64,000 nucleotides of DNA from Henckelia pumila (Eukaryota; Streptophyta; Magnoliopsida; Lamiales; Gesneriaceae): the NCBI RefSeq assembly GCF_033568475.1, contig NC_133120.1, positions 94,568,151 to 94,632,150 of the forward strand. Reading direction: 5' to 3'. Shown here piece after piece: positions 1 to 11,020 of the stretch. The position numbers and the translations under genes are program-made. The first letter of the stretch is position 1; every line of letters starts with the position of its first letter. The notes under the pieces were generated by a model. That model searched no databases. It saw only the letters and a list, made by a program, of their open reading frames with translations, and was not told where the DNA came from.

Positions 1-440
1 TGATAGAGAGGTAATCATGTTTATAAATTCGAACAATCACAATCATAACCTTTGATATAATATGATACAATCTCCATGGTACAAATTTCATAATAATGGA
101 ATTTAGGGTTTAGGGTTTTCAATTTAGGGTTTAGGGTTTAGGGTTTAGCATTATTTAGGGTCACAGAGTCTTATTGCGGGTCTGTTGAAACCCGAAAATT
201 TCAAGCGCGCATCTCCAAAAAAACACGCTAATGGATCTGGATACGAATCTTTATTGCTATTTTACTTTCACGGTATTCGAGGTTATATAGTAAAGTAAAG
301 TATAATCATTCACAGGATAGACTCGGGTGTAAACACCCCCCCCCCCCCTCGGTGGTCACGTGGTCTTCTCAGAATATCATTCGATCACATCAAATATCAA
401 GTTTTTAACAGTCGACAGCCAAATAATGATCAGTCGACTG
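1..440. repeat. Direct duplication, copy 1
   Basis: This stretch recurs almost unchanged 1,230 bases downstream. Both copies start with TGATAG(A/G)GAGGTAATC, carry TTTAGGG repeats, then a C-rich run and paired GTCGA words. Only scattered substitutions and a change in the C-run length separate them, so the duplication looks recent. No protein is recognisable; the small reading frames here are incidental. Confidence 0.9.
100..160 (+). repeat. Interstitial telomere-like repeat
   Basis: Six to seven TTTAGGG units, some broken by a short spacer, match the common plant telomere repeat. They sit inside the duplicated unit rather than at a chromosome end, so they are an interstitial telomere tract or a cluster of telo-box words. 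The array is too short to be a real telomere. Confidence 0.75.
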
Positions 441-753
441 CCTATTACATAGACACGACTGGTTAATAACATATGCATAATACTGTAATCTTAATCATAA
501 TCGTAAGCATAAACGTATTCATAATCATAACCCAATTGGTTTAGTAGAATAACCAAATTAATTTTGATATGATGGTTTTCCATAAAAATTTAAAAAAAAA
601 CATATATACTTTCTCTCAAGCAGGACAAATAAATATATGGCTAAGAAAAGGAAATTTTAAAGTGTTTAGAAACGTATTCATAATTATAACTCATTTGGTT
701 TAGTATAATAACCAAATTAAATTTGATATGATGGTTTGTCACAAAGTTTAAAA

Positions 754-817
<64 letters not shown>

Positions 818-1230
818 CAAGTGTTTGGAAAAAATTCTGCATATCTCTGATTATTGAATTGTATCGTAATCTTAGATTAAATTACATATGGTATTTTATT
901 CTTGAGGCCGATGCTTATTAGATATGAGAGGTCAGAGGACTATGGTTAAGCAGATACAAATGTTGGGAAAATAGGAGTCAAAACAGAGCCTTTCCAACAA
1001 CTGACATGGGTCGACGGGAAAATATAATCGGTCGATCAAACATTACAATCAGTCGGACAGCGGTCGAAACGGTAGCGTGGACATCCTTGGTGTTTAATAT
1101 GGGTCAATCGTGTTGTATCACAATAAGTTGAATAAGTTCTGGTCGCCCATGGTGAATCCAGTCTTAATCCCATGGTGAGAACGATAGTTTTTTTTCTACC
1201 AAATGTGATACTAATGTTGATCTTACATTA
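441..1230. other. Spacer between duplicated copies
   Basis: There is no gene. The stretch holds two short copies of an AT-rich segment (about 500-590 and 665-740, both containing TTTGATATGATGGTTT), a pure AT microsatellite, and GTCGA/GGTCG words at about 1009-1070. Confidence 0.6.
757..815. repeat. (AT)n microsatellite
   Basis: About 29 uninterrupted AT units. The repetitive Tyr-Ile frame it creates is not a gene. Confidence 0.97.
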
Positions 1231-1665
1231 TGATAGGGAGGTAATCATGTTTATAAATTTGAATAATCACAATCATAACCTTTGATATAATATGATACAA
1301 TCTCCATGGTACAAATTTCATAATAATGGAATTTAGGGTTTAAGGTTTTCAATTTAGGGTTTAGGGTTTAGGGTTTAGCATTATTTGGGGTCACGGAGTC
1401 TTATTGCGAGTCTGTTGAAACCCGAAAATTGCAAGCGCGCATCCCCAAAAAGACCCGCTAATGGATCTGGATACGAATCTTTATCGCTATTTACTTTCAC
1501 GGTATTCGAGGTTATATAGTAAAGTAAAGTACAATCATTCACAGAATAGACTCGGGTGTAAACACCCCCCCCCCCTCGGTGGTCACGTGGTCTTCTCAGA
1601 ATATCATTCGATCACATCAAATATCAAGTTTTTAACAGTCGACAACCAAATAATGATCAGTCGAT
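1231..1665. repeat. Direct duplication, copy 2
   Basis: Second copy of bases 1-440. It again includes the telomere-like tract (1331-1380), the C-run near 1564 and the pair of GTCGA words. After about 1665 the copies diverge, and GTCGA words continue to about 1712. Confidence 0.9.
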
Positions 1666-2870
1666 CATATATTTTAAAACGGTCGAACAACGGTCAAAGA
1701 AGTAGCATCGACGCCCACTGTGATCAATTTTGCTCCAATCCTAAACCCATGGTGAGAACGATAGATTATTCTCCACCAAATGTGAATCCAACTTAATCCT
1801 ACGTTATGATTTTAGTACACGGACGGTGTGTGGTTGGGCACGGACGGGACTTTATTTATTGCTTTGTTCAGTTCAGGAATAATATTACTCCAAAGAAGAC
1901 ATGCATACCGAGGGATCAGCACGCATGCGCATGCTGCTTGCGCAACCCGAAGACGACACGCAAATCGAGAGATTTAAGAAGCGCAATTGTCTTGTTATTG
2001 ATTTTTGTCCCGTTGTTAATTTTTTATTTTTTTCTTTTGTCTGCTAGTTACCAGGTTCCCTTTATTTTAATATTATTATTATATAATATAATGTTTATAG
2101 GCGAAATTCGTTAAAAAGGGCGGTACACGCACTCTGAGGCTCTGAACTCTCATCGTCTGTCTTTCTTCCTTGACATCTCCCCAGAATAAATAGTATCTAT
2201 TTTCAAAATACGTATTATGGGTTCCACTAGTAGTTATTTCGTGTTTCCATTAGTAATTTGTTTTGTTTTTCTTGCATTGTAATGTTAAATAGTATCTATT
2301 TTCCACTATGTTGGTTATGTTGGTAATACAAGAGGAGTCCTTACCTGTGTGTAACTGGGTTTCCATCAGTAGGCTTTTTTTCATTTGTTTTCCATCCGAA
2401 ATCGTATTATTTCATGTTTACATTAGTAATTTGTTTTGTTTGTCTTGCATTGTAATGTTAAATAGTATCTATTTTTCCACTATGATGGTGGTGTTGGTAA
2501 TACAAGAGGAGTGTGTGTAACTGGGTTTCATCAGAAGGCTTTTTTTTTTTTCAATTTTTTGTTTTACTGACATTGTAATGTTTCATATTTATATTTATTT
2601 ATATTATATATATGTCATGAAATACCTTCATCATTTAATCTTTTATTATACTTTCATTCGTAAATATATGCTTTTTTTAACAAATAATAATAATAATAAT
2701 AATGATAATAATAGCGTGTAAACAGTACTTACGTAATTATGTTTACGATTAGTTCACCGAAGAGACGTCAACCAATTCATACAGCGTATTAATTGAGAAC
2801 ATGCATTCAAAACATCCCATCGCATCGGCTACTCACGATAAGGATGAATACACGTTTGCAACTTTCAATG
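1666..2870. other. AT-rich spacer, no gene seen
   Basis: No recognisable protein is encoded. A segment around 2270-2345 recurs at about 2450-2530 (both carry AATAGTATCTATTTT and GGTAATACAAGAGGAGT), a small direct duplication of roughly 180 bases. Confidence 0.5.
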
Positions 2871-2875
2871 TTTGT

Positions 2876-2884
2876 CTATAAATA
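2876..2884 (+). promoter_or_regulatory. TATA box of small-ORF module 1
   Basis: CTATAAATA lies 109 bases before an ATG at 2993. The surrounding sequence (GTCTATAAATAGTGCATT) is repeated with few changes near 4536, also ahead of a short ORF, so it reads as a duplicated promoter-like module. Confidence 0.45.
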
Positions 2885-2992
2885 GTGCATTCACGTGTTT
2901 ACGTAATATTACTTTAAAATTAAAATTATGTTCTCCTCAAACTCTTGCACTCCTTTCTTTATTTTCTTTTCTTCTCTCGCATTCATTTTCCA

Positions 2993-3172
2993 ATGGCAGG
3001 CGAAGGTTCCAACGTCTACCACTACATACAACATATGAAGAGGATGTATGAAAACTTTGTCTATGAGAAGACAATGTCTACGTGGTCGAAGATTGAGGAG
3101 CTGAGGATGTACAGACAAGCGCCAATACCTCCTCGGCGAATGTCAGACGCCAGAAGACTTGATCACATATAG
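2993..3172 (+). CDS. Unrecognised 59-residue ORF
   Basis: The ATG follows a TATA box and the frame runs 59 residues to a stop. The product is basic and rich in Tyr, Met and Arg, with no signal peptide or membrane helix and no family I recognise. It may be a fragment of a gene carried by the surrounding repeat block. Whether it is expressed is unknown, and it could be chance. Confidence 0.25.
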   Translation: MAGEGSNVYHYIQHMKRMYENFVYEKTMSTWSKIEELRMYRQAPIPPRRMSDARRLDHI

Positions 3173-4706
3173 GAAAAATTTAAGAGGAAGCTCCGCATTT
3201 CGAATTCCATGGACATTTTCAAAGATGAAAATGTTCACCGTTTAATGTTAATGAAAGAGTCTAAACATGTGAGGAAATTTTTTACTCTTATCATTTTATG
3301 AAAATCGCCTATGATCACCCTAACTCTGACTTGTACTTTTGGGTTTCTGAATGAAAACATTCAGTACTGCAAGAATTAGGGTTGTAAAAATTTCCTTTTA
3401 TTATATAAAATTATGTTTCGTTAATGAGTTTTTATTTACACATGCGTTGATAATTCTTGAGACCGTAATGAAGATAGTAATAACAATACAATCGAATTGT
3501 CAACAGTCTAAGTTCAAAATATTATATCCCCTAAAAAAAGGCTTAATATATTATATTTAATTATAAACAGTCGTCGATTGTGAATGAAGGTCTACTCCAC
3601 ATAATAAGCGGTCGTCGATGATTTTGCTACCGAACGGAGAATAATTAAATAATTAAATAATAAAAAATGCCCTCGGTCAAATGTGAATAACGTCGGTCGA
3701 CTCCATATATTAATCGGTCGTCGCGAATTTTGCTATCGACCTCCGAATAATATTAGTATTCACCGTATTAGTTTACAATTATAATTGTACATAGTAATAA
3801 AAATCAATTATTTATGTTTACTTAGTTTGATCATTCTTAATATGTTTGTATTATACTTCTTTTTTAGTTTTAGTTTTTTATCTTACGATACAATTGTTTA
3901 TATATGTCATTATTTTTAGTACGAAGAATTTGAAATTTTGATTATTATATGAAATTACTGTATTGATTCTTTCTTAAGAAATTTGACAGTAAATAAAATC
4001 AATGTTTAATAATTTATTACGATCTAAAATACGTTTTATATTGTGCTTACATTAAATCTCATATCAACAATCTATTTTTGTTATTATATAAATTATTTTT
4101 TTGTATTTGTTCTGTTAGATTTTTATTGTGAATTATGACGAAAAAAAAAGAAACTCTTAATCTACAAGTTCAAAGAGAAAAATAAAGAATTGCAACAGCT
4201 AGATTTATTAAATTATAAATTAATTGGTGATTATTATGTTCATTTTTTAATTACTAGTTCGTATACAATATTTTTTAATTCAATAAAAATTTTATATCGA
4301 ACTTAAATTAGCCTAGGGCCTTCAATTTTCTGTAGACTGCCCTTAATTATCTATAATACTAATCATCAAATTAATAATAATAATTATTATATACAGACGT
4401 ATTATTTCCTAATTTGATCTATACCCAATGAATGTGAATAAATTTCAATTTCAAAACCAAAACATTATGTCTCATCTCTATCTTATATCGATCGATAACT
4501 GTTGCGCACGTATGCAACATTCACTGCCCCAATGTCTGTCTATAAACAGTGCATTTATGTCTATGCAAATCCATCGAATAGTCACGTGACTGTTCGGGTT
4601 CCCAGACTCTTCACACTTAACCTACCCTGACTTTTGATTTCTGATTATAAAAGCACAACATCTGGGATCATTTTGAAACAAACAAATCGAAGGTTAAGTA
4701 TACAAT
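3173..4706. other. AT-rich spacer with GTCGA words
   Basis: No gene is seen. At about 3568-3800 there are diverged relatives of the 195-bp repeat found at 5341-6070 (GGTCGTCGATGATTTTGCTA, CCTCCGAATAATATT), so the array family is spread over at least 2.5 kb. A second TATA module (TATAAACA at 4541) lies near the right end. Confidence 0.5.
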
Positions 4707-5340
4707 ATGAGCAAATATGGACGGAGCAAGTTCTTTAAGGTGATCACCCACGAAGCAGATTATGCCAGAAGCCTTGGAATTTTCAGCTTTTTGTTGCCAC
4801 TCTGAGCAAAGTTTAGCGGTAATGCAAATAGAGTTATATGTCACTCAGATTGAGAGAGAACTATATTCTATCTCTCACTCAGATTGATAGAGAACTCTCT
4901 TTGCATGATCATGGTTAGTGAAAGACATGGTACCCAAATACTTTGATCGGAATAGCAGGAAAAACTGAAACATCCTCAAGGTGTTGTTGCCTGTTGGGGA
5001 TATCAATGAATACCTTAAACTTGATTATGCTATCCTCAAGATTGATTATGGTTCTTTAAGGTGATCACCCACGAAGCAGATTATGCCAGAAGCCTCGGAA
5101 TTTTCAGCTTTTTGTTGCCAGTCTGAGCAAAGTTTAGCGGTAATGCAAATAGAGTTATCTGTCACTCAGATTGAGAGAGAACTATATTCTATCTCTCACT
5201 CAGATTGATAGAGAACTCTCTTTGCATGATCATGGTTCGTGAAAGACATGGTACCCAAAAACTTTGATCGGACTGGCAGGAAAAACTGAAACATCATCAA
5301 GGTTTTGTTGCCTGTCGGGGATATCAAGGAATACCTGAAA
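4707..5340 (+). pseudogene. Duplicated gene fragment, possibly B3-like
   Basis: A segment of about 290 bases beginning TTCTTTAAGGTGATCACCC at 4731 is repeated at 5052, an offset of 321. The first copy follows a TATA-like site and an ATG at 4707; its frame begins with basic residues and FFKVITHEA, which weakly resembles the first strand of a plant B3 DNA-binding domain, then stops after 32 residues. A downstream VPKYFDRN string could be a second piece. The B3 link is a guess; the duplication is certain. Confidence 0.35.
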
Positions 5341-6070
5341 CGTCCTCCGAATAATATTCGTACTCATCGTATTAGTTTACAATTATAATTATACATAGTA
5401 ATAAATAAAGAATGCCTTCGATCGAGTGTGAATAACGTCGGTCGACTCCATATAATAATCGGTCGCCGATAATTTTGCTATCGACCAGATTACAATTATA
5501 TATCAGTTGATTAAAATAATAGTATTTATATTCCTCGTCCTCCGAATAATATTCGTACTCATCGTATTAGTTTACAATTATAATTATACATAGTAATAAA
5601 TAAAGAATGCCTTCGGTCGAGTGTGAATAACGTCGATCGACTCCATATAATAATCGGTCGTCGATGATTTTGCTATCGACCAGATTATAATTATATATCA
5701 GTTGATTAAAATAATAGTATTTATATTCCTCGTCCTCCGAATAATATTCGTACTCATCGTATTAGTTTACAATTATAATTATACATAGTAATAAATAATG
5801 AATGCCTTCGGTCGAGTGTGAATAACGTCGGTCGACTCCATATAATAATCGATCGTCGATGATTTTGCTATCGAACAGATTACAATTATATATCAGTTGA
5901 TTAAAATAATAGTATTTATATTCCTCGTCCTCCGAATAATATTCGTACTCATCGTATTAGTTTACAATTATAATTATACATAGCAATAAATAAAGAATGT
6001 CTTCGGTCGAGTGTGAATAACGTCGGTCGACTCCATATAATAATCAGTCGTCGATGATTTTGCTATCGAA
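5341..6070. repeat. 195-bp tandem repeat array
   Basis: CCTCCGAATAATATTCGTAC recurs at 5344, 5539, 5734 and 5929, exactly 195 bases apart, giving about 3.7 units. Each unit carries several GTCGA/GGTCG words (for example GGTCGACTCCATATAATAAT). Units differ by only a few bases, and the constant period points to local tandem amplification. Confidence 0.95.
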
Positions 6071-6196
6071 CGAATAGATACTTCAAGTTTTGCTATAAAC
6101 TCATTCATACTGACAAAATTGATTTCTACTACAAATAAATATATCGTACAATGCCAATTTTATATTGTTCACATGAACAAATTAATTGTGCATATA

Positions 6197-9100
6197 TCAA
6201 ATCTCATCAATAGCTGGAAGGGACCAGTCATTGAGCCAAATTGCTATGGTCAAAAATTTTCTGAAATCGGCAATGACATCATCATTCAATTGATATGGAT
6301 CGTCATTGGTCATCTCAGCAGCAATTGACCTCAAAGCATACAAACCACACTCGCCACTGCACTTAGCCAATGGGTCTCTGACTCATGTGGAATGGGGTCC
6401 CCTTCGGGGTCAACCCTTTCAGATAATTAGCTTTCACTATAAACCAAATATTACTTAAACATTATAGTACACAACATTGATGAGAAGTAACGTAAATGGA
6501 AGACCTTGTTTTCTGCTGGGGAAATGCACACAACCTAGCGCACGTCCACCTCCTTTCTGCACCTTCAAAATCCAGGGATTTCAGAGTTTTCGGGACCAAG
6601 CTAATTACGCCCTTCATAGCTTTGTCGAAGTTGCTCCGAGTTGTCGCACTTATTTCTGAATCCAGAAAGTAAATTAGTTGTTCCTTGACGTAAACCATCA
6701 TCGTAACCCAATGGTTGGGTAGATGGATAGGAGCAAGAACCAAACTCGATTCCCACCAAGAGGACGAGGATCAATCTTCTACACATCCAGTAATGTGGCT
6801 TGTGAGTTGCTCAACGTCAATTGGCTTGTCCATGCTTGAGTACTCTGTTTGGATCAACTGTGCGAAATTAGCGTTCATCAAAGAAACGTTCTCGGCTAAT
6901 ATTTCGGGGTACAACTTCTGTAAGCTCAGGAGTCCACGCATACACTCTGCCATATGCTGGATCATAAAAATATGTTAAAGGTATATATAAAACACAATAC
7001 ACATGCATGTAATGACAATTGAATCAAAATCTGTTGACAAAGGGCACTCACATCATATTCTATCCACTGTCCAGGGGTCATAAGAATACGAAAAAAGTTT
7101 CGATCATATTTCCCATTTTTCTGTTTGCCCGCAATTTCTTTATCTCCATCTCAACCATGGGCCAATCACGCCTGACTCTAAGCAAGTACCACTTCTCAAA
7201 CTCTTGACCTTGAAGTGCAGTGTTGGCGCCATACATGGATGCGTGAAAGGGGGTTGAAACGGCAGATGATCTCAGCACCTTCCTCTTGCGCTCGGGTGTC
7301 AGGTGACTGAATACAATCATCTTCAGCTCATCCTCAACACAGTATTCTTAAACACATTGAAATAAATTAAATAGTCAACTAGATGTAATAAATGGCCCAA
7401 AACATATTTAATTAAGGACTTGAACCATACCGGTAGGTGATGGTTGTCGAAACTGCATGGTACTACCTGCAGCCGCTTCTTCATCTGTCCGGGTTCCAAG
7501 TTGCGCATTAGTCGGAGTGACGACTAATCATCAAAGATTAAAACAAGTGATTTTAGTATGTTGTTAGGATCACAAAAAGGGTAAGGAATTTGACATTGAG
7601 GATCGAAAGATGCAATTGATCTAAGAATGTTGTTCGGAGTACAAAAAAGTAAGGGATTCTAACATGACAAACACGTACGTGGTTCATGGTGAGGTAGTGA
7701 CTGAGGATCCTTCTCTCTTCCCTCATTGGAAGACATTCCTTCTCTATAGAAAAATAAATAAACAAGTCAACTAGATGAAATAAATGGCCCAAAACATATT
7801 TAATTAAGGACTTAAACCATATGGGTAGGTGTTGTTCGTCGTAATTGCAGTGTAGAATCTGCAGCCACTTCTTCATGATTTTTTGCCATGACTAGTGATC
7901 AAATATTACAAGAAGTGATTTTAAGATGTTGTTAGGATCACAGAAAACTTTGGAGATTCTAATACGTCGGAACACATACATGGCTCACGATGTGGGGATG
8001 ACTTCGGATCTGCATCAACATCCTCTTCTTCATCTGTCCGGGTTCCAAGCTGCGCATTAGCCGGAGTGACGACTACTCATCAAAGATTAAAACAAGTGAT
8101 TTTAGTATGTTGTTAGGATCACAAAAAGGGTAAGGAATTTGACATTGAGGATCGAAAGATGCAATTGATCTAAGAATGTTGTTCGGAGTACAAAAAAGTA
8201 AGGGATTCTAACATGACAAACACGTACGTGGTTCATGGTGAGGTGGTGACTGAGGATCCTTCTCTCTTCCCTCATTGAAAGACATTTCTTCTGTATAGAA
8301 AAATAAATAAACATGTAATTTTAGCATGTTGTTAGGATTCAGACGAATGGTATGGTATTTCGACACAAACAGAACAAATTCATATGTGACTGATGAGGTT
8401 TTGGCTGATGCTGAGTGCTACTAGAAAAGACATCAAAATGGGCTCGCAATATATCTTCCAACTCTGTCATCTTCTGTCTCATATCAGCAAACTCACCACG
8501 CATCTCAGCGACCTCACCTCGCACCTCAGCAAACTCGGCTCGCATCTGGTTCATTGAAGTTTGCATCACCGTCCCCATGAAATCAATGGATGTCTGCATG
8601 GCACGCATCATGTCTCCTAACATCTGAATTTCATTTGACGGGATCGTGGAATTATTGGGGCTATTGGAAACCAGAGGGTTTGTCATCTCATTTTAGGTAT
8701 CAGGTGATCGATCATGGATGTGTGACGGCGGGTTCCCCGGAGGAATATTCACATCCGGTGTATGAAAAAAATGGGAAGGGGGACGCTGGCAGCAGTACAC
8801 CTTCTTCCTCTGGGCCATAAAATCAATGATTTGATCAATCACATGATCTGGAGAAGGGTCTTCAAATATTTCAGTGCTGAAGTGTGCTGACATACGCTCC
8901 TCGTCAGTGGGAGCAAGGATCCCGACAATGTCAGCCTACAAGTAATACTCATAATTTAATGAGTGTAATAGATTTATGAATGAATACCATATATCTAAGA
9001 GACAAAACAATTACTTTACTTACATTGTCAAGGGATTTGAAGCATGAATTAATTTCTTCCTTCTTAGGAGCATTCTTGCTGCTCCAGTCCTTCGTGCTCC

Positions 9101-10495
9101 AACGACACATACACGGAAGTGGTAGACCAGCCTCATCTAAATGAGTTGCAAAACTGTCCACAACGCCAGGTATGCATTCGTAGGACAGGATCTACAATTA
9201 TATAACATTTCTATTTAATATATAAATATGATTCAAATGATATTATTACAAAAAAATGACAAATCAAGATGACTTCTTACTTGTAATGGATTGATGAAAC
9301 CTGCAATGGTGTATGTGAGCGAATTCTGTTTTTTTTCATTCCTTTCTTTCAATTTGTCACTTAAATTCATCGACCGCAAGCTAGCAAGGACTACATCATA
9401 TGCGTAAGACCCCCACGGATATCTATTAAAAACATCAAAGTCTTCCACTAACCTAAGCCACTCGATGCCCACGGTCACAGATTGCCAAGTTCTCTTGGTC
9501 AACAGAACACCAGCGACAAAAAGAAGGCACACTAGTTTTAACTTCTCAAGATTGACCTCATCACCGTCCTCACTGCTCAACACACCAAGCCTATCCTCCA
9601 AGTTCCGCACAAAGACCACATCCATATCCCCAAAATGTCTAGATTTAAAATCTAAATTCATTAGAATCTCAGGAATATCTTTGGAGCAGTTAAGTCCTGA
9701 GATCAAACAAAACTCTAGTTTTGAAAATCTTATAGGCCTCTTTCGAATCACCATCCAGAATTCATTTTTCGGTGAGTCTAATGTATGCCTACTTATCAAA
9801 TACCATAACAAACTCCCAGACAATTTATAACGATTTGCACTACATATCAGGTGACCAAATTGTGTTCTGCTCATCATGACTTTCATCTCGGCCGGATTAA
9901 GATACTTCATTATCTTTTCAGAAATCTCGGCCGGATTAAGATACTTCATTATCTTTTCAGAAACATCTATGTACCGTCCCAATGTAGTCAGTTTGCAAGA
10001 AAAACGATCAACTTTGAACCCTTTCCTTTTAAGAACAACCTGAAAATGTATTAAATCAATGAATACTTAATTACGACTGAAATCAGAAGAAATAAATGTT
10101 CAAAAAAAAGTCAATATCAAAATAATAAGTTAAATGAATCAGTCGAGATTAAAATATGATACAGTCGAGGTAAGAAAGAAATCGGTCGGGACATGGTCGA
10201 TAATTCCTGCTAAGTAATACAGTCGAGATTCATAACATCATCAGTCGATATATGAAGCAAATCGGTCGGCACATAGTCGAGATTCGTCCAACGTAATGCA
10301 GTAGAGATTCATATCATCGTGCTAAGTAATACAGTCGAGATTCATTACAACATAAGTCGAGATATGAAACAAAACATTCGGAAATGGTCGAAATTTACTA
10401 TGACTGTACTACTGTTTCCCTAGGAATGGACAAACATATGAAAATAGAAAAACCTAGGTTTCTCGATGACTTACAGTAACGTTTTCCTCTGCCAT
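6197..10495 (-). CDS. DUF1985 and Ulp1 (C48) protease gene of a KAONASHI-type MULE
   Basis: A multi-exon transposon-borne gene. Exon 1 (10475-10495, seven residues) ends at a GTAAGT donor. Exon 2 (9281-10039) holds the DUF1985 fold, with YKLSGSLLWYLI and FCLISGL. Exon 3 (9024-9191) and exon 4 (from 8935) continue it, followed by a coiled-coil stretch with heptad-like RGEFADMR repeats (8339-8686). The C48 domain is at the 3' end: His in NHWV (codon 6711-6713), Asp in FLDSE, then splicing of 6505 to 6356 gives PQQKT-SGECG, so Gln and Cys (codon 6347-6349) of the catalytic set are present. The stop is at 6197. DUF1985 plus Ulp1 genes are known from Mutator-like elements that captured a SUMO protease. 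A stop after exon 4 (about 8697) and an apparent one-base shift in a T-run near 7100 suggest partial decay or splicing I did not resolve. Confidence 0.72.
7345..8330. repeat. Nested duplications inside the Ulp1 gene
   Basis: Bases about 7480-7745 recur at about 8029-8300, an offset of 549. Bases about 7365-7480 recur at about 7745-7875. The repeated parts include exon-like sequence: two copies encode WFKSLIKYVLGHL with different flanking residues. The middle of the gene has been built up by local duplication, which makes its exon structure hard to call. Confidence 0.85.
9885..9963 (-). repeat. 39-bp in-frame tandem duplication
   Basis: Two identical 39-base units inside exon 2 of the Ulp1-like gene duplicate 13 residues (containing IMKYLNPAE) without changing the frame. 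The repeats are identical, so the event is recent. Confidence 0.93.
10137..10390. repeat. GTCGA-rich flank of the MULE gene
   Basis: Imperfect direct repeats of CAGTCGAGATT, ATCGGTCGG and CATAGTCGA at intervals of about 25-60 bases occupy the first intron of the transposon gene. The same words build the 195-bp array on its other side, which suggests subterminal repeats of one element. Confidence 0.6.
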
Positions 10496-11020
10496 TGCTG
10501 CAATGCTGCTTGTCGAGAACGAAAGAGGTTACGAGGAGTAAAGGAGCTACGACGACGACGAAGGAGGGTTTCAACGGCGGTTCAATAGGGTTCCGTTCCG
10601 ACGGTTCCGTTAAAAATTAAAAAGCAGATGTAGGGAAAATTGAAATTGCACTAAACCAGTTAATTACATCAATCGAGAAATCATTTACCGAGTCGACGAG
10701 TGTTAAAATGGTTTGTATTTCATTTTAGATTTTTTTTATTCAACTTAAGATTTTTACTTAAGAATAAAATTATATTTTTTATTTCGATATCTATTTGCTC
10801 AAATAAAAACTAGACCGTCCATATCACCCATTTTCCCTATACGTTCCCTATAAGAATGGTTCCGGACCAAAAAATTGTTGGCCGAGGCCGAAGGAAATCT
10901 TGTATGATGGGTCTGCCTTCGAATCTTCTATAGCAAAATGTTTCTGAATATCGTTTGCGCATTCCACCGTACCAGCCAGGTTGATACAAGATTCTGCCAA
11001 GGTACAAAGATTCAATTTTC
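10496..11020. other. Spacer between transposon gene and PPR gene
   Basis: There is no gene. It should hold the promoters of two divergent genes. ACGACGACGACGA lies just upstream of the transposon gene start, and the rest is AT-rich. I saw no clear TATA box for the PPR gene. Confidence 0.4.

Noticed and set aside
100-160. Chromosome end
   Set aside because: Only a few TTTAGGG units, repeated again at 1331 and followed by genes; an interstitial tract.
736-921. 61-residue ORF rich in Tyr-Ile
   Set aside because: It is the translation of the (AT)n microsatellite.
5341-6070. Possible CRISPR array because of regular repeats
   Set aside because: Units are contiguous 195-bp tandem repeats with no spacers, in plant nuclear DNA.
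9465-9830. 121-residue plus-strand ORF
   Set aside because: It lies opposite the DUF1985 exon and has no domain of its own; a shadow frame.
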